From Chloroflexota bacterium (GTDB taxonomy: Bacteria; Chloroflexota; Dehalococcoidia; JACQUD01): a stretch of 41,916 nt of DNA. This document shows, piece after piece, positions 9,549 through 20,081 of the stretch. The notes under the pieces were generated by a model, which saw nothing but the letters and a program-made list of their open reading frames with translations, did no database searches and had not been told where the DNA came from. A program made the translations under genes and the position numbers. Location of the stretch: NCBI GenBank assembly GCA_016210485.1, contig JACQUD010000023.1, forward strand, positions 1 through 41,916. The letters are read 5' to 3'. The number at the start of each line of letters is the position of its first letter. Within the stretch, counting starts at the first letter, position 1.

Positions 9549-10096
9549 TTGCGGGCTCCCACTTTACCAGCCTTCCCTACTTTGCGCCGGATTGTCTCCC
9601 CGGTGTAGGAGATGCCCTTGCCTTTATAGGGCTCCGCGGGCCGTATGTGGCGGATGCGCGCCGCCATCTCGCCCACCATCTCCTTGTCCACTCCAGAGAC
9701 AACGATACGGGTGGGGCCCTCCACTGACAGCTTCACTCCTGAAAGAGGCGCTACTATCACTGGGTGGGAGAAGCCTACCTGGAGCACTAGGTTTCCCCCA
9801 TCCATAGCCGCACGGTAGCCCACGCCGCTCAGGGCCAGCGTTTTCGCAAAACCCTGGCTCACCCCCTCTACCATATTGGCCAGTAGGCTACGGGTGAGGC
9901 CGTGGAGTGCCCGATGATACCTCCGATCCGAGGGTCGGGATACATGGATAATCCCGTCTTCTAGGGACACGCTTATCTCTAGAGGAAGGGCACGCTCCAG
10001 CTCCCCTCGGGGCCCTCTAACATGAGCTCTGCCCCCTTCCAGGCGAACATCGACGCCTTGGGGTATAGGCAGAGGTTTCAAACCGACTCGTGACAT
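9545..10096 (-). CDS. rplF: 50S ribosomal protein uL6
   Basis: Large-subunit protein near the GTPase centre. It begins [17 protein letters not shown] and carries the repeated two-domain uL6 fold, ending with the signature [20 protein letters not shown]. At 183 residues it is the normal length. It lies 10 bp after rpsH. Confidence 0.97.
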   Translation of the reverse strand: MSRVGLKPLPIPQGVDVRLEGGRAHVRGPRGELERALPLEISVSLEDGIIHVSRPSDRRYHRALHGLTRSLLANMVEGVSQGFAKTLALSGVGYRAAMDGGNLVLQVGFSHPVIVAPLSGVKLSVEGPTRIVVSGVDKEMVGEMAARIRHIRPAEPYKGKGISYTGETIRRKVGKAGKVGARK

Positions 10097-10106
10097 GACC
10101 TACTCC

Positions 10107-10505
10107 TCACCAAACATAGCATAAGACCTCGCCCCCCAACCCCTTCTTTCGGGCCTGATTCCCTGCCATCACTCCCTGGGAGGTGGATAGGATGGCAATT
10201 CCCAGGCCGCCCCGGACTATGGGTATCTTGCCTTTCCCCGCATATTGGCGCAGCCCAGGCTTGCTTGTTCGGCGCAGCCCGGCCAGCACAGGTTCCTTGT
10301 TGTCCGTATAGCGCAGGTAGACCTTTATGGTGCGCTGTGGGGTGTCTCGGAACACCTCATAGTCCTGGATGAACCCCTCCTCTTTGAGCACCCTGGCGAT
10401 GGCGATTTTGGTGTTGGAAGCCGGTATGAGCACTGTCTCATGTTTGGTCATCAGGGCATTGCGCACCCGGGTAAGCATATCGGCTATGGGGTCGCTGATA
10501 GTCAT
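10107..10505 (-). CDS. rpsH: 30S ribosomal protein uS8
   Basis: Binds the central domain of 16S rRNA and is the spc-operon autoregulator in E. coli. The open frame runs 58 codons further upstream through rpsN in another frame; the ATG at 10505 is the real start because it gives MTISDPIADMLTRVRNA and a normal 132-residue protein. The C-terminal STSQGVM and GGEVLCYVW segments are typical. Confidence 0.96.
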   Translation of the reverse strand: MTISDPIADMLTRVRNALMTKHETVLIPASNTKIAIARVLKEEGFIQDYEVFRDTPQRTIKVYLRYTDNKEPVLAGLRRTSKPGLRQYAGKGKIPIVRGGLGIAILSTSQGVMAGNQARKKGLGGEVLCYVW

Positions 10506-10512
10506 AGCTCTC

Positions 10513-10698
10513 TCACCAACTGGATTTCCTGACCCCGGGCAACTGTCCCTCCAGGGCCAGCTTTCGGAAGCAGATACGGCACAGCCCGAAGTGGCGGATG
10601 AAGGCCCGAGGGCGTCCGCAAAGCTTACATCGGTTGTGGCGCTGCGCCGGATATTTGGGCTCCCGACGGGATTTGGCAATTTTCGCTAGTGTAGCCAT
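10513..10698 (-). CDS. rpsN: 30S ribosomal protein uS14, zinc type (type Z)
   Basis: The short 61-residue form of uS14. CKLCGRP and CRICFRKLA provide the two CxxC pairs that bind zinc, and the C-terminus LPGVRKSSW is the usual ending. It lies between rplE and rpsH, as expected. Confidence 0.96.
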   Translation of the reverse strand: MATLAKIAKSRREPKYPAQRHNRCKLCGRPRAFIRHFGLCRICFRKLALEGQLPGVRKSSW

Positions 10699-10706
10699 AA
10701 TCTATC

Positions 10707-11249
10707 CTATCCTCTGGCGAATGGCATTCCCAGGTGAGATAGCAAACGCCGCGCCTCCTCCGGTGTGGAGGCAGTGGTGGCTATAGTGACCTGGAGACCT
10801 CGCACTTTGTCTATCTTATCGTATTCCACCTCTGGGAATATAGCTTGCTCTTTGAGGCCCAAGCTGTAGCCCCCCCGCCCATCGAAGGCTTCCGGGGATG
10901 TTCCGTGGAAATCTGCCAAACGGGGCAGGGCCACGCCCACCAGGCGTTGGAAGAAATCATACATCCGGCGGCCTCGCAGGGTAACCTTGAGTCCGATGGG
11001 CATGCCCTTCCTCAGGTGGAAATTGGCCACGGCCTTCTTGGCTCGGGTGGTGATGGGATGCTGGCCGGTGATGGCCTCCAGGTCTTGCTGGGCCGCCTCC
11101 AGGGCTTTGGGGTTTTGAATAGCCTCCCCCAAGCCAATGTTGACCACGATCTTCTCTAGCCGAGGCACTTGCATGACGTTTTTATACCCCAGCTCCTGCC
11201 TCAGGGCCGGCACTACCTCTTTGCGGTAACGCTCCATTAGCTCTGACAA
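10707..11249 (-). CDS. rplE: 50S ribosomal protein uL5
   Basis: Binds 5S rRNA and contacts the P-site tRNA. The 180-residue product has [16 protein letters not shown], the [17 protein letters not shown] segment and the [17 protein letters not shown] region diagnostic for uL5. It is 10 bp downstream of rplX. Confidence 0.97.
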   Translation of the reverse strand: MSELMERYRKEVVPALRQELGYKNVMQVPRLEKIVVNIGLGEAIQNPKALEAAQQDLEAITGQHPITTRAKKAVANFHLRKGMPIGLKVTLRGRRMYDFFQRLVGVALPRLADFHGTSPEAFDGRGGYSLGLKEQAIFPEVEYDKIDKVRGLQVTIATTASTPEEARRLLSHLGMPFARG

Positions 11250-11259
11250 ATACGCCTCC

Positions 11260-11571
11260 TCAGTCTATGACCTCGCCACATTTCTGGCACTGCCTCACTT
11301 TGCTGCCATCGGCCAGAGAATGAGCCTTCAACCGGGTGGGGTGGTGGCACTTGGGGCATAGGAACCGGACAGCGGAGATATGAAGGGGAGCCTCTCTCTC
11401 TATAATCCCCGCCTGTCGCGCCGTGCCCTGGGGCTTCATGTGGCGCTTGGCTATGTTGATGCCCTCCACTATTACTCGCCCCTCCCTGGGCAAGACTTGG
11501 CGCACTTTACCTTGCTTCCCACGGTCCTTGCCCGCGGCCACCAGCACGGTATCGTTCTTCCGTATCTTCAT
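11260..11571 (-). CDS. rplX: 50S ribosomal protein uL24 with zinc ribbon
   Basis: Assembly initiator of the large subunit. A KOW domain ([20 protein letters not shown]) is followed by a C-terminal zinc-ribbon-like part with CPKC and CQKC pairs. Start choice: GTG at 11574 and ATG at 11571 are adjacent; the ATG is preferred because GGAGG lies 7 bp before it. The start overlaps the rplN stop. Confidence 0.95.
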   Translation of the reverse strand: MKIRKNDTVLVAAGKDRGKQGKVRQVLPREGRVIVEGINIAKRHMKPQGTARQAGIIEREAPLHISAVRFLCPKCHHPTRLKAHSLADGSKVRQCQKCGEVID

Positions 11572-11939
11572 CACAGGACCTCCGGTGCCAGAGAGACGAT
11601 CTTCATGAAGTTCTTCTCCCTGAGCTCTCGGGCCACAGGCCCGAAGATGCGGCTCCCTCTGGGATTGTTGCCCTCAGCGATGAGGACCGCAGCGTTCTCA
11701 TCGAATTTTATTGTGGAGCCATCGGGGCGGCGAACGGGGTGAACGGTGCGCACGATGACTGCCTTCACCACCTCTCCCTCCTTCACTCCTCCACCAGGGA
11801 TGGCCTCTTTGACCGAGGCAACGATGATGTCTCCCACCCCGGCATAGCGCCTCCTGCTAGAGCCGGGGATGTTGATACACATTACTACTCTGGCCCCGGA
11901 ATTATCGGCCACCCGAAGCCGGGTGTAGGTTTGGATCAC
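11571..11939 (-). CDS. rplN: 50S ribosomal protein uL14
   Basis: Large-subunit protein of the factor-binding face. The 122-residue sequence begins [21 protein letters not shown] and has the family motif [17 protein letters not shown], ending [12 protein letters not shown]. It overlaps the rpsQ 3' end by 4 bp. Confidence 0.97.
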   Translation of the reverse strand: MIQTYTRLRVADNSGARVVMCINIPGSSRRRYAGVGDIIVASVKEAIPGGGVKEGEVVKAVIVRTVHPVRRPDGSTIKFDENAAVLIAEGNNPRGSRIFGPVARELREKNFMKIVSLAPEVL

Positions 11940-12295
11940 GGCATCCCTTCCTTATTCTCAGCATCCTCAACTTTTGTATTCTCTGTCTCCGACGGGGCCG
12001 GCGCCTCCAGCTCTCTTCCTATCTCTGCAGGCTGCACCTCCGCCACTTGGCCCCGAACCAGGACCTCTACTACCCTCCACCGCTTGGTTTTGGATAGAGG
12101 CCTGGTCTCCTCGATCCTCACCCAATCGCCCAGATGGCAGGCGCTCTCTGGGTCATGGGCCATGAACTTCTTGGCCCGGCGCAGCATACGCCGGTAGAGG
12201 GGGTGTTGCTGTATGGTCTCCACCCTCACTACTACCGTCTTCTCCATCTTATCGCTGATTACCCGACCTGTCCGGACCTTGCGCTTCTTCTCCAT
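11936..12295 (-). CDS. rpsQ: 30S ribosomal protein uS17 with acidic C-terminal extension
   Basis: 16S rRNA-binding OB-fold protein. The conserved core ([19 protein letters not shown], then [23 protein letters not shown]) occupies about 85 residues. The remaining 35 residues form a low-complexity Ala/Pro/Glu-rich tail that ordinary uS17 lacks. The gene is closely packed between rpmC (3 bp) and rplN (4-bp overlap), so the tail is not an annotation error caused by a gap. Confidence 0.95.
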   Translation of the reverse strand: MEKKRKVRTGRVISDKMEKTVVVRVETIQQHPLYRRMLRRAKKFMAHDPESACHLGDWVRIEETRPLSKTKRWRVVEVLVRGQVAEVQPAEIGRELEAPAPSETENTKVEDAENKEGMP

Positions 12296-12298
12296 GGT

Positions 12299-12502
12299 CT
12301 AACGACCTTTCAACTCCTTTTCCTTCTCTCGCTTCACGGTGAGGAGGCGGGCCACCTCTCGCCGCGCTTTGGCCGTGGCCGAGGTGTCCTCCAGTTGCCG
12401 GGAGGCGACCCTTAGCCTCAGGTTGAACAGGCTCTGGCGGGCCTCCTGAAGCTTTTTCTCTATCTCATCAGGGCTCAGGGCCTGGAGCTCTTCAGGCTTC
12501 AT
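12299..12502 (-). CDS. rpmC: 50S ribosomal protein uL29
   Basis: Small helical protein near the tunnel exit that helps dock chaperones and SRP. The 67-residue sequence has the two-helix pattern: [37 protein letters not shown] and the ending [14 protein letters not shown]. It lies 6 bp downstream of rplP. Confidence 0.95.
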   Translation of the reverse strand: MKPEELQALSPDEIEKKLQEARQSLFNLRLRVASRQLEDTSATAKARREVARLLTVKREKEKELKGR

Positions 12503-12508
12503 AACACT

Positions 12509-12937
12509 TCATCCTCCGGAGAGAACATCCCTCTCTCGAGTCAAGAACCGGGTAGCTATGGGCAGCTTGGCGGTGGCCAGGCGCAAGGCTTCCTTGGCCA
12601 CATCTTCCCGGACTCCCGAGAGCTCGAAGAGGATGCGCCCCGGCTTGACCACGGCCACCCAGTGGTCCAAAGGGCCTTTGCCGGAGCCCATGCGGGTCTC
12701 CGCAGGCTTTTTGGTCACAGGCTTATCGGGGAAGATACGGATCCAAAGCTTCCCTCCCCGCCGCACATGGTGGACGGCAGCGCGGCGGGCAGCCTCTATC
12801 TGACGGCTGGTGATCCAGGCGGCCTCCAGGGCCTGGAGGCCGAACTCGCCGAAGTTGATGGCATTGCCCGAGTTGGCCATACCTTTTCGCCGACCCCGAT
12901 GGGTTTTGCGATGTTTAACTCTCGTCGGTTGTAGCAC
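12509..12937 (-). CDS. rplP: 50S ribosomal protein uL16
   Basis: Late-assembly protein at the A site and central protuberance. It begins [20 protein letters not shown] and includes [23 protein letters not shown] and the [19 protein letters not shown] motif. The 142-residue length is normal. The start overlaps rpsC by 23 bp. Confidence 0.97.
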   Translation of the reverse strand: MLQPTRVKHRKTHRGRRKGMANSGNAINFGEFGLQALEAAWITSRQIEAARRAAVHHVRRGGKLWIRIFPDKPVTKKPAETRMGSGKGPLDHWVAVVKPGRILFELSGVREDVAKEALRLATAKLPIATRFLTRERDVLSGG

Positions 12938-13670
12938 TGGCCTCCTTCTGAGCTCTGGGGCTGGCCTCTTCCTTTGTCTGAAGCGCTGGGCTTTGAGGTG
13001 AGGCTAGCGCCTCTACAGCCTTCATCCTCTCCTCGCTTACGCCCTCGGGGAGTATATCTCCTTTATAAATCCAGACCTTGATGCCGATGCGGCCCTGCAT
13101 GGTGCGGGCCTCGGTGAAGCCATAGTCTACATCGGCCCGCAAGGTGTGGAGAGGCATCCTCCCCACTCTCTCCATGGTCCGACGGGCCAGCTCGGAGCCG
13201 CCCAAGCGGCCACCGCATACGATCTTCACGCCTTGGGCACCGCGTTGCATGGCTCTGGTGGCGGCCTGCTTTATGGCCCGGCGAAAAGCCACCCGACGCT
13301 CCAATTGGCCGGCGATGGAGCTGGCCACCACGTGGGCGTCCAACTCCGGCTCTCGCACCTCTTGGACATTGAGCCTCACTCGCTTTCCAGTGATGGCCTC
13401 TAGCTGGGACCTGCTCTCATCTACCCTCTGTCCACCTCGGCCTATCACCAGGCCCGGCTTGGCAGTGAACATGGTCACCGATACCTCATGGGGGCCGCGC
13501 TCGATGTTGACCATGGTGATATTGGCATCGGTATAGTTTTTGGTGATGGCTTTTCGAATATTCATATCCTCGGCCACCAGGGCAGGATAATCTCTTTCTG
13601 CAAACCAGCGGCCCTGCCATTCCTTGCTTATACCCAGGCGAAATCCCAGGGGGTGAACTTTCTGGCCCAT
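12915..13670 (-). CDS. rpsC: 30S ribosomal protein uS3
   Basis: mRNA-entry-channel protein. It begins [19 protein letters not shown], followed by a KH domain with [11 protein letters not shown] and the C-terminal domain with [11 protein letters not shown] and [11 protein letters not shown]. After the conserved end (about residue 212) there is a 35-40-residue Ala/Glu/Ser-rich tail. It abuts rplV and overlaps rplP by 23 bp. Confidence 0.97.
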   Translation of the reverse strand: MGQKVHPLGFRLGISKEWQGRWFAERDYPALVAEDMNIRKAITKNYTDANITMVNIERGPHEVSVTMFTAKPGLVIGRGGQRVDESRSQLEAITGKRVRLNVQEVREPELDAHVVASSIAGQLERRVAFRRAIKQAATRAMQRGAQGVKIVCGGRLGGSELARRTMERVGRMPLHTLRADVDYGFTEARTMQGRIGIKVWIYKGDILPEGVSEERMKAVEALASPQSPALQTKEEASPRAQKEASATTDES

Positions 13671-14003
13671 TTATTCCTCCGCAACCACTACTGTAATATG
13701 GCTGGAGCGCCTCAATATGGGACGCGCTCGGCCCTTGGCCGACGCCCGAAACCTCTTCATAGTAGGACCTTCATCGGCAAAGATGCGAACAATGCGCAGG
13801 TCGGCCGGGGCTATCTGGTAGTTGTTCTCGGCGTTGGCTATTGCCGACCTTACCACTTTGGCCACCAGCTTGGCTGAGGGCGAGGGCATGTAGCGGAGGA
13901 GCCCCAGGGCTTGCTCTGCCCTCTGGCCCCGCACCAGGTCCAGCAGACGTCGCACCTTGAGGGGAGAGACCCCGATGCTTTTGGCTACAGCGCGCACTTC
14001 CAT
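13671..14003 (-). CDS. rplV: 50S ribosomal protein uL22
   Basis: Exit-tunnel protein. The 110-residue product has IGVSPLKVRRLLDLVRGQ and the tunnel-loop region FRASAKGRARPILRRSSHITVVV. It abuts rpsC and follows rpsS by 13 bp. Confidence 0.97.
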   Translation of the reverse strand: MEVRAVAKSIGVSPLKVRRLLDLVRGQRAEQALGLLRYMPSPSAKLVAKVVRSAIANAENNYQIAPADLRIVRIFADEGPTMKRFRASAKGRARPILRRSSHITVVVAEE

Positions 14004-14016
14004 CCTATCCCCTACT

Positions 14017-14307
14017 TCATTTCTTGGGCCGCACCGTGGTAGTGTGTTCGGCGCGGCTGTGTCCCCGAAAGAGGCGGGTAGGGGCGAACTCGCCTAGCCG
14101 ATGTCCCACCATGTTCTCGGTGATGAAGATGGGGACATGGCGACGGCCATCGTGCACGGCGATGGTGAGCCCCACCATTTGGGGTATGATGACGGAGGCT
14201 CGGGCCCAGGTCTTGATCACCACTTTCTCCGTGCTGCGGCTCACCTTCTCTATCTTCTCCATGAGGTTAGAGTCCACGTAAGGCCCCTTTTTGGTGGAGC
14301 GAGACAT
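14017..14307 (-). CDS. rpsS: 30S ribosomal protein uS19
   Basis: Head protein paired with uS13. The 96-residue sequence begins [19 protein letters not shown] and contains the signature [18 protein letters not shown]. It follows rplB by 3 bp. Confidence 0.97.
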   Translation of the reverse strand: MSRSTKKGPYVDSNLMEKIEKVSRSTEKVVIKTWARASVIIPQMVGLTIAVHDGRRHVPIFITENMVGHRLGEFAPTRLFRGHSRAEHTTTVRPKK

Positions 14308-14310
14308 AGC

Positions 14311-15141
14311 TTATTTCTCCCCTCGCCTCTTCGCGATGAATCGGTTGCTGCGCCGCCGGTTCCGGGTTCGGTAGCCCAGGGCCGGCTTGCCCCAGGGCGT
14401 CTTGGGGCCAGGCATACCAATCGGGGAGCGACCTTCGCCGCCACCGTGGGGGTGGTCTCGGGGGCTCATAGCAGAACCCCTAACCGTCGGCCTTAGGCCC
14501 AGATGGCGAGTCCGCCCCGCCGTGCCCAGCTTGATATTGGCATGGTCCACGTTGCCCACCTGGCCGATGGTGGCCGTGCACGCCATAGCCACTCGGCGCA
14601 TCTCCCCGGAGGGCAGACGCATCAGGGCGTATTTCCCCTCTTTGGCCATGAGCTGGGCTGAGCTGCCAGCGCTGCGCACTATTTGCCCGCCCCGCCCTGG
14701 GTTAAGCTCCACGTTGTGGATCTGAGTGCCCGTGGGGATGGCCTTTAAGGGCAGGGTGTTGCCCACCTTGACCTCCGCCTCGGGCCCGGCCATTACTGTA
14801 GCCCCCACCTCCAAGCCCACCGGGGCCAGGATGTAACGCTTCTCCCCGTCCAGATAGTGGACCAGGGCGATGCGGGCCGAGCGGTTGGGATCATACTCGA
14901 TGGCCGCAATCTTCCCCGGCACACCTAGCTTGTCCCGCTTGAAGTCTATGATGCGAAGCTGGCGCTTGGAGCCTCCACCCCGATGCCGCACTGTAACTTT
15001 GCCTCGGAAGTTGCGCCCGGCGTTCTTTTTCAAGGGTGACAGCAGGCTCTTCTCCGGCTTCTCCTTCGTTATCTCCTGGAAGGTGGCGCCGGTCATCTTG
15101 CGGCGGCCCGGGGTGGTGGGCTTAAATATTTTTAGGGGCAT
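14311..15141 (-). CDS. rplB: 50S ribosomal protein uL2
   Basis: Essential for subunit association and the peptidyl-transferase centre. The 276-residue protein contains [33 protein letters not shown] and the signature [17 protein letters not shown], with the functionally important His of that loop. The C-terminus is strongly basic. It sits between rplW and rpsS in the usual S10-operon order. Confidence 0.97.
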   Translation of the reverse strand: MPLKIFKPTTPGRRKMTGATFQEITKEKPEKSLLSPLKKNAGRNFRGKVTVRHRGGGSKRQLRIIDFKRDKLGVPGKIAAIEYDPNRSARIALVHYLDGEKRYILAPVGLEVGATVMAGPEAEVKVGNTLPLKAIPTGTQIHNVELNPGRGGQIVRSAGSSAQLMAKEGKYALMRLPSGEMRRVAMACTATIGQVGNVDHANIKLGTAGRTRHLGLRPTVRGSAMSPRDHPHGGGEGRSPIGMPGPKTPWGKPALGYRTRNRRRSNRFIAKRRGEK

Positions 15142-15152
15142 GGTCTCTTTCC

Positions 15153-15446
15153 TTAAACACCCTCTATTATCTGGATCTTGTCCCCTGCACGGAGAGTTAC
15201 CACCGCTTTGCGCCAGGCGTGGGTCATTCCCTGGCTACGGCCCATGCGCTTCATCTTACCCTGCCGGTTCATCACGTTCACCGACACCACTTTAACCTTG
15301 AAAAGGGCCTCTACTGCCTCTTTTATCTGCTCCTTATTGGCTGAAGGGGCCACCTCGAAGGCATACTTGCCCTGAGCGGACTGGGCGGTGCCCTTCTCGG
15401 TGATGAGGGGGTGGCGCACCACCTCGGCGATGGGCAGTGCTTTCAT
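15153..15446 (-). CDS. rplW: 50S ribosomal protein uL23
   Basis: Tunnel-exit docking site for trigger factor and SRP. The 97-residue product has [23 protein letters not shown] and the [18 protein letters not shown] segment. The start overlaps the rplD stop by 4 bp. Confidence 0.96.
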   Translation of the reverse strand: MKALPIAEVVRHPLITEKGTAQSAQGKYAFEVAPSANKEQIKEAVEALFKVKVVSVNVMNRQGKMKRMGRSQGMTHAWRKAVVTLRAGDKIQIIEGV

Positions 15447-16087
15447 GTCTCTACCTTCTGAGCTGCTAGACCCCAGAGCTCCTCTACCCTCTGGGCGGCA
15501 GCCACGGTCATCACCAGCCGCCTGCTGGACAGGAGGTCGGCTACATTGAGCAGGGGGGCGGGTAAGACCTTCACTCGAGGCAAATTCCGTGCCGACTGAA
15601 CTATCTGGTGCTCCACCGCCTCAGTCACTACCAGGGCCGGCGCCTCCACTTTGAGGGCCTGGAGCACCTGAACCATCTCTCTGGTTTTGGAGAGCTCTTG
15701 GGGGAGGGCCTCCACAAGGACGAGCTCCTCGCTGGCAGCTCGAGCGGAGAGGACCGAACGCAGGGCCAGCCGCCTCATCTTCTTGGGCATGGCCTGACGA
15801 TGTGAGCGAGGGTGAGGCCCGAAGGCCACCCCACCGCCCCGACGGGTGGGGGAGCGGATACCGCCCGCCCGGGCCCGTCCCGTCCCTTTCTCTCGGAAGA
15901 GTTTACGGGTGGAGCCAGCCACCTCGCCCCGGCTCTTGGTGGAGGTGGTCCCTTGCCGCCGGTTAGCCAGTTGCCGCACCATGGCCTGGTGTACCACGGC
16001 CTCCCGAGGGGCGATGCCGAAGACATCATCCCGCAGCTCTATCTGCCGCACGATGTTCCCATTCATATCATGGACAGGATATAACAT
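15443..16087 (-). CDS. rplD: 50S ribosomal protein uL4
   Basis: Tunnel-wall protein; in E. coli it autoregulates the S10 operon. The 214-residue sequence has NRRQGTTSTKSRGEVAGSTRK, the tunnel-loop region (KGTGRARAGGIRSPTRRGGG) and the C-terminal NVADLLSSRRLVMT segment. It overlaps both rplC (1 bp) and rplW (4 bp). Confidence 0.96.
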   Translation of the reverse strand: MLYPVHDMNGNIVRQIELRDDVFGIAPREAVVHQAMVRQLANRRQGTTSTKSRGEVAGSTRKLFREKGTGRARAGGIRSPTRRGGGVAFGPHPRSHRQAMPKKMRRLALRSVLSARAASEELVLVEALPQELSKTREMVQVLQALKVEAPALVVTEAVEHQIVQSARNLPRVKVLPAPLLNVADLLSSRRLVMTVAAAQRVEELWGLAAQKVET

Positions 16088-16731
16088 CAGGCCAGCACCC
16101 CCGTTTTCCTTATGAGCAACAGGCTGTTCCTGGCCCCAGGCGCCGCGCCTTTTACCAGGAGCAGGTTCTTCTCAGGGTCAGCCTTGATCACGGAGAGTCC
16201 CCTGACGGTCACGCGCCGGTCGCCCATGTGGCCGGCCATGCGCTGTCCTTTGAGCGTGCGACCGGGGCTAGTGGTAGCGCCCATTGCCCCTGGTGCCCGC
16301 TCTCGATCCGATTGGCCGTGGGTCCTGGGGCCGCCGGCGAAGTGGTGGCGCTTGACTGCCCCGGCGAAGCCCTTCCCCTTGGAGATGCCGGTTACATTCA
16401 CCACGTCTCCGGGGTGGAATATGCTGGCATCCACCTTCTGGCCAATCGTTGCTGGGATGGGGGTTTCCAGGCGGAGTTCCCTCAGATGGCGGAATTTCCC
16501 CTCTACTTTCTTCAGATGGCCGGCCTCCGGTGAGTTCAACTTTTTTGCTGGGTCGTAGCCCAGTTGCAATGCGTCATACCCGTCTGTCTCGCGAGCTTTG
16601 ACCTGGGTGATCACGCAGGGGCCGGCCTCGATGGCCGTCACCGCCACGACGGTGCCGTCCTCCAGGAACACCTGGGTCATGCCTATCTTGCGGCCCAGAA
16701 GCCCGGGCAGGGCAGCTATATCATCTGTCAT
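16087..16731 (-). CDS. rplC: 50S ribosomal protein uL3
   Basis: Early-assembly protein near the peptidyl-transferase centre. The 214-residue protein has [20 protein letters not shown], the [20 protein letters not shown] signature and the [15 protein letters not shown] segment. The start overlaps the rpsJ stop by 4 bp. Confidence 0.97.
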   Translation of the reverse strand: MTDDIAALPGLLGRKIGMTQVFLEDGTVVAVTAIEAGPCVITQVKARETDGYDALQLGYDPAKKLNSPEAGHLKKVEGKFRHLRELRLETPIPATIGQKVDASIFHPGDVVNVTGISKGKGFAGAVKRHHFAGGPRTHGQSDRERAPGAMGATTSPGRTLKGQRMAGHMGDRRVTVRGLSVIKADPEKNLLLVKGAAPGARNSLLLIRKTGVLA

Positions 16732-17036
16732 AGCTTGATCTCAATGTCCACGCCTGCCGGCAGGCTGAGCCGGGTCAGGCTATCGATAGTCTTGGAGGTG
16801 GGGTCTACGATATCGATGAGCCGCTTATGGATGCGGATCTCGAACTGCTCCCGGGAATCCTTATCGATATGGGGGGAGCGGATGACGCAGAACTTCTGTA
16901 TCCTGGTGGGCAAGGGGACCGGGCCCGTCACCTGGGCACCGGTCTGCTCCGCTACCTCCACGATCTGCCGTGCCGAGAGGTCCAGGACTCGGTGATCGAA
17001 GGCCTTGAGCCGAATGCGAATCTTTTGCTTGGGCAT
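16728..17036 (-). CDS. rpsJ: 30S ribosomal protein uS10
   Basis: Head protein that also serves as NusE in antitermination. The 102-residue product begins [21 protein letters not shown] and contains [26 protein letters not shown] in order. It follows fusA by only 3 bp, with no tuf gene between. Confidence 0.97.
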   Translation of the reverse strand: MPKQKIRIRLKAFDHRVLDLSARQIVEVAEQTGAQVTGPVPLPTRIQKFCVIRSPHIDKDSREQFEIRIHKRLIDIVDPTSKTIDSLTRLSLPAGVDIEIKL

Positions 17037-17039
17037 AGC

Positions 17040-19124
17040 CTATCTCGCTTTCACTCCACCCCGGAGCCGTGTAAGGATGGCTTCCTCTTGCTCTCCCGGC
17101 ACTGGATGATATCTGTAGAATTCCATGCTATAGGTGGCTCGCCCCTGGGTCAGGGAGCGCAGGTCTGTGGCATAGCCAAAGGTCTCGGCCAGGGGCGCCA
17201 GGGCTCGGATTGTCTGGATGCCTCCCTCCAGCTCCACACCCTCGATATGGCCCCGGCGGGCGTTGAGGTCGCCGATGACCTCCCCCAGGAACTCCTGGGG
17301 GGTGACCACCTCCAGCCTCATTATAGGCTCCAGCAGGATGGGGCGGGCCCGCCTCAGGCCCTCCTTCGTCCCGATAGAGCCGGCCATCTTGAAGGCCAGG
17401 TCCGAGGAGTCCACGTCGTGGTAGCTGCCGTCCACCAGAGTTACCTTGAGGTCCACGGCGGGGTATCCGGCCAGGGCCCCCGTCTCTAGGGCCTCCAGCA
17501 CGCCGTCCTTCACCGCCGGGATGAACTCTTTGGGGATGGAGCCGCCGCGGATACTCTCCACGAACTCTACTCCCGAGCCTCGCTCCCGGGGCGCCAGTTC
17601 TAGCCAGACATGTCCATACTGGCCATGACCACCCGACTGCCGGACGAAGCGGCCCTCGGCGCGCACAGGCAGGGTGATAGTCTCCCGATAGGCCACCTGA
17701 GGCCGCCCCACCGTGGCCTCTACGCTGAACTCCCGGCGCATCCGATCCACCAGCACATCCAGGTGTAGCTCCCCCATGCCCGAGATGATGGTCTGCCCCG
17801 TCTCCTCGTCGTAGTGCACCTGGAAGGTGGGGTCCTCCCACTTGAGTTTGTTCAGGGAGTCGCCCAGGCGTTCCTGGTCTGCCTTGGTCTTGGGCTCGAT
17901 GGCCACCGAGAGCACGGGCTGGGGAAAGGTGATAGACTCCAGGAGGATGGGCCATTGGGGTTGGCACAAGGTATCTCCTGTATAGACACTCTTGAGGCCC
18001 GGAACGGCAGCGATGTCGCCCATAGTCACTTCGGAGATGTCCTCACGACGGTTGGCGTGCATGCGCAGCAGGCGGCCCAGCCTCTCCTTTTCCCCGCGGG
18101 CTGCGTTCAGGATTTGTTCCCCGGCTTTAATCTTGCCGGAGTAGACCCGAAAGTAGGCCAAGCGGCCCATGAAGGGGTCGGTGACGATTTTGAAGGCCAG
18201 GGCAGCGAAGGGCTCCTCCTCACTGGGTGCGCGCTTCTCTTCCTGCCCAGTCCTGGGGTTAACCCCCGATACCGGAGGCACATCCAAGGGGGAAGGCAGA
18301 TAATGAACCACTGCATCCAGGAGCGGCTGCACTCCTTTGTTGCGCAGGGCGGTGCCGCAGAGCACCGGTACTAGCTTGGCAGCCATAGTGCCCCGGCGCA
18401 GGGCCGCCCGGATCTGCTCTGGCGTCACCCTCTCCCCCTCCAGATAAGCCGCCATAAAGGTGTCGTCCCCCTCGGCGATAATTTCCAGGGTGACCTCTCG
18501 CTCCCTGGCCCATTCCTCTCGGAGTTCCTCGGGGATGGGCAACTCTAGGGGAGAGGCATCCTCTTCAGGGAAGGCCCAGGCCTTGCCTTCAATAAGGTCG
18601 ATGACTCCCTGGAAGTCGCTCCCCTCCCCCAGGGGAATTTGCACTGGCACGGGCTTGGCCTTGAGCCGCTCCCGGATCATGGTCACCGTCCTGACGAAGT
18701 TAGCGCCCATCCGATCCATCTTGTTGATGAAACAGATCCGGGGCACCCGATACTTGTCGGCCTGTCGCCATACCGTCTCCGACTGGGGCTGAACCCCAGC
18801 CACGGCGTCCAGTACCACTATGCCGCCATCCAGCACTCGGAGACTCCTCTCCACCTCAGCAGTGAAGTCCACGTGGCCCGGGGTATCTATGATATTGATG
18901 GCGTGGTCCTGCCAAGTGCAATAGGTAGCCGCCGAGGTGATGGTGATGCCTCTTTCCCTCTCCTGTGGCATCCAGTCCATCACTGCTGTGCCCGCATCCA
19001 CCTCCCCTATCTTATACGTGCGCCCTGTGAAGAACAGGATGCGTTCGGTGAGGGTGGTTTTACCGGCATCGATATGGGCGATGATGCCGATGTTGCGAAT
19101 CTTTTGCGCCAGGGACGAATTCAT
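17040..19124 (-). CDS. fusA: Elongation factor G
   Basis: GTPase that drives ribosomal translocation. The 694-residue protein has the G1 loop [16 protein letters not shown] (about residues 16-31), the switch segment [12 protein letters not shown]3 DTPGHVDF and G4 NKMDRMGA, then domains II to V with the [12 protein letters not shown] and RRGHIEGVE segments of domains IV and V. It lies between rpsG and rpsJ; tuf, which often follows fusA, is missing here. Confidence 0.98.
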   Translation of the reverse strand: MNSSLAQKIRNIGIIAHIDAGKTTLTERILFFTGRTYKIGEVDAGTAVMDWMPQERERGITITSAATYCTWQDHAINIIDTPGHVDFTAEVERSLRVLDGGIVVLDAVAGVQPQSETVWRQADKYRVPRICFINKMDRMGANFVRTVTMIRERLKAKPVPVQIPLGEGSDFQGVIDLIEGKAWAFPEEDASPLELPIPEELREEWAREREVTLEIIAEGDDTFMAAYLEGERVTPEQIRAALRRGTMAAKLVPVLCGTALRNKGVQPLLDAVVHYLPSPLDVPPVSGVNPRTGQEEKRAPSEEEPFAALAFKIVTDPFMGRLAYFRVYSGKIKAGEQILNAARGEKERLGRLLRMHANRREDISEVTMGDIAAVPGLKSVYTGDTLCQPQWPILLESITFPQPVLSVAIEPKTKADQERLGDSLNKLKWEDPTFQVHYDEETGQTIISGMGELHLDVLVDRMRREFSVEATVGRPQVAYRETITLPVRAEGRFVRQSGGHGQYGHVWLELAPRERGSGVEFVESIRGGSIPKEFIPAVKDGVLEALETGALAGYPAVDLKVTLVDGSYHDVDSSDLAFKMAGSIGTKEGLRRARPILLEPIMRLEVVTPQEFLGEVIGDLNARRGHIEGVELEGGIQTIRALAPLAETFGYATDLRSLTQGRATYSMEFYRYHPVPGEQEEAILTRLRGGVKAR

Positions 19125-19127
19125 AAT

Positions 19128-19598
19128 CTACCATCGATAATGGGCGAAGGCACGGTTGGCCTCGGCCATACGATGGGTATCCTCCCTCTTCTTAATAGTT
19201 ACTCCTTGGCCTTGGCTGGCGTCTGTTAGCTCTGCCGCCAGCTTCTCGGCCATAGACTTGCCAGCTCGGGCTCGGGTTGAAGCCACTAGCCAGCGCATGG
19301 CTAGGGAGCTTCCGAGCTCCGGTCGGACCTCCACTGGGACCTGGTAAGTAGCGCCACCTACGCGCCGGGGCTTCACCTGAAGCAGAGGCGTAGCATTCTT
19401 CATCGCCTGCTCGAAGACCTCCAGGGGGGGCCTCCGGGTCTGATCGTGGATGGTCTCCATTGCAGTGTAAACGATGCTCTCCGCCAGGCTCTTCTTACCG
19501 TTGAGCATGATCTTATTTATGAAACGGGTCAGCACCTGGCTCCCATACTTGGGGTCAGGGGGTATCTCTCTTTTCTTTGGCGTTCCTCTTCTGGACAT
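19128..19598 (-). CDS. rpsG: 30S ribosomal protein uS7
   Basis: Head assembly initiator and, in E. coli, translational repressor of the str operon. The 156-residue product starts [20 protein letters not shown] and has the [14 protein letters not shown] and [20 protein letters not shown] signatures. It follows rpsL by 60 bp and precedes fusA by 3 bp. Confidence 0.97.
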   Translation of the reverse strand: MSRRGTPKKREIPPDPKYGSQVLTRFINKIMLNGKKSLAESIVYTAMETIHDQTRRPPLEVFEQAMKNATPLLQVKPRRVGGATYQVPVEVRPELGSSLAMRWLVASTRARAGKSMAEKLAAELTDASQGQGVTIKKREDTHRMAEANRAFAHYRW

Positions 19599-19658
19599 GG
19601 TTTCTCGCTACTAAAAGATTGACAAAGGGGTACGACTCCCTCTACCTACATCGTGGGT

Positions 19659-20081
19659 CTATTGTGTCCGGGCGGCTACCTTGGCCCCGTATCGGCTGCG
19701 GCCTTGCTTTCGGTTCTGGACGCCGGCAGCGTCCAGTGAACCGCGAATGATATGATACCGGACGCCGGGCAGGTCTTTAACCCGCCCTCCTCGGATGAGA
19801 ACTATGGAGTGCTCCTGAAGGTTATGGCCCTCCCCCGGAATATAGGCTGTAACCTCTATGCCGTTAGTCAGCCGCACGCGAGCTATCTTGCGCAGGGCAG
19901 AGTTAGGCTTTTTGGGGGTCATAGTCCTGACCTGAGTGCAAACGCCCCTTTTCTGAGGCGCACCCTTTCCCCGGGTCCTGAGCCGCTTTCGGGAATTATA
20001 GAGAAACCTCAAAGCCGGGGCCTTGGTTCTCTTTTTGACCTCGGCTCTTCCCTTCCGAATCAACTGGCTTATAGTAGGCAC
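19659..20081 (-). CDS. rpsL: 30S ribosomal protein uS12
   Basis: Decoding-centre protein and streptomycin target. It begins [19 protein letters not shown] and has a short insertion after KAPALRF like many non-proteobacterial uS12 proteins, then [20 protein letters not shown] and the [19 protein letters not shown] loop with [11 protein letters not shown]. The start is a GTG preceded by GGAGAGGAT. It is the first gene of the long operon. At the streptomycin-sensitive positions the sequence keeps the usual lysines (TPKKPNS and GGRVKDLPG). Confidence 0.97.
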   Translation of the reverse strand: MPTISQLIRKGRAEVKKRTKAPALRFLYNSRKRLRTRGKGAPQKRGVCTQVRTMTPKKPNSALRKIARVRLTNGIEVTAYIPGEGHNLQEHSIVLIRGGRVKDLPGVRYHIIRGSLDAAGVQNRKQGRSRYGAKVAARTQ

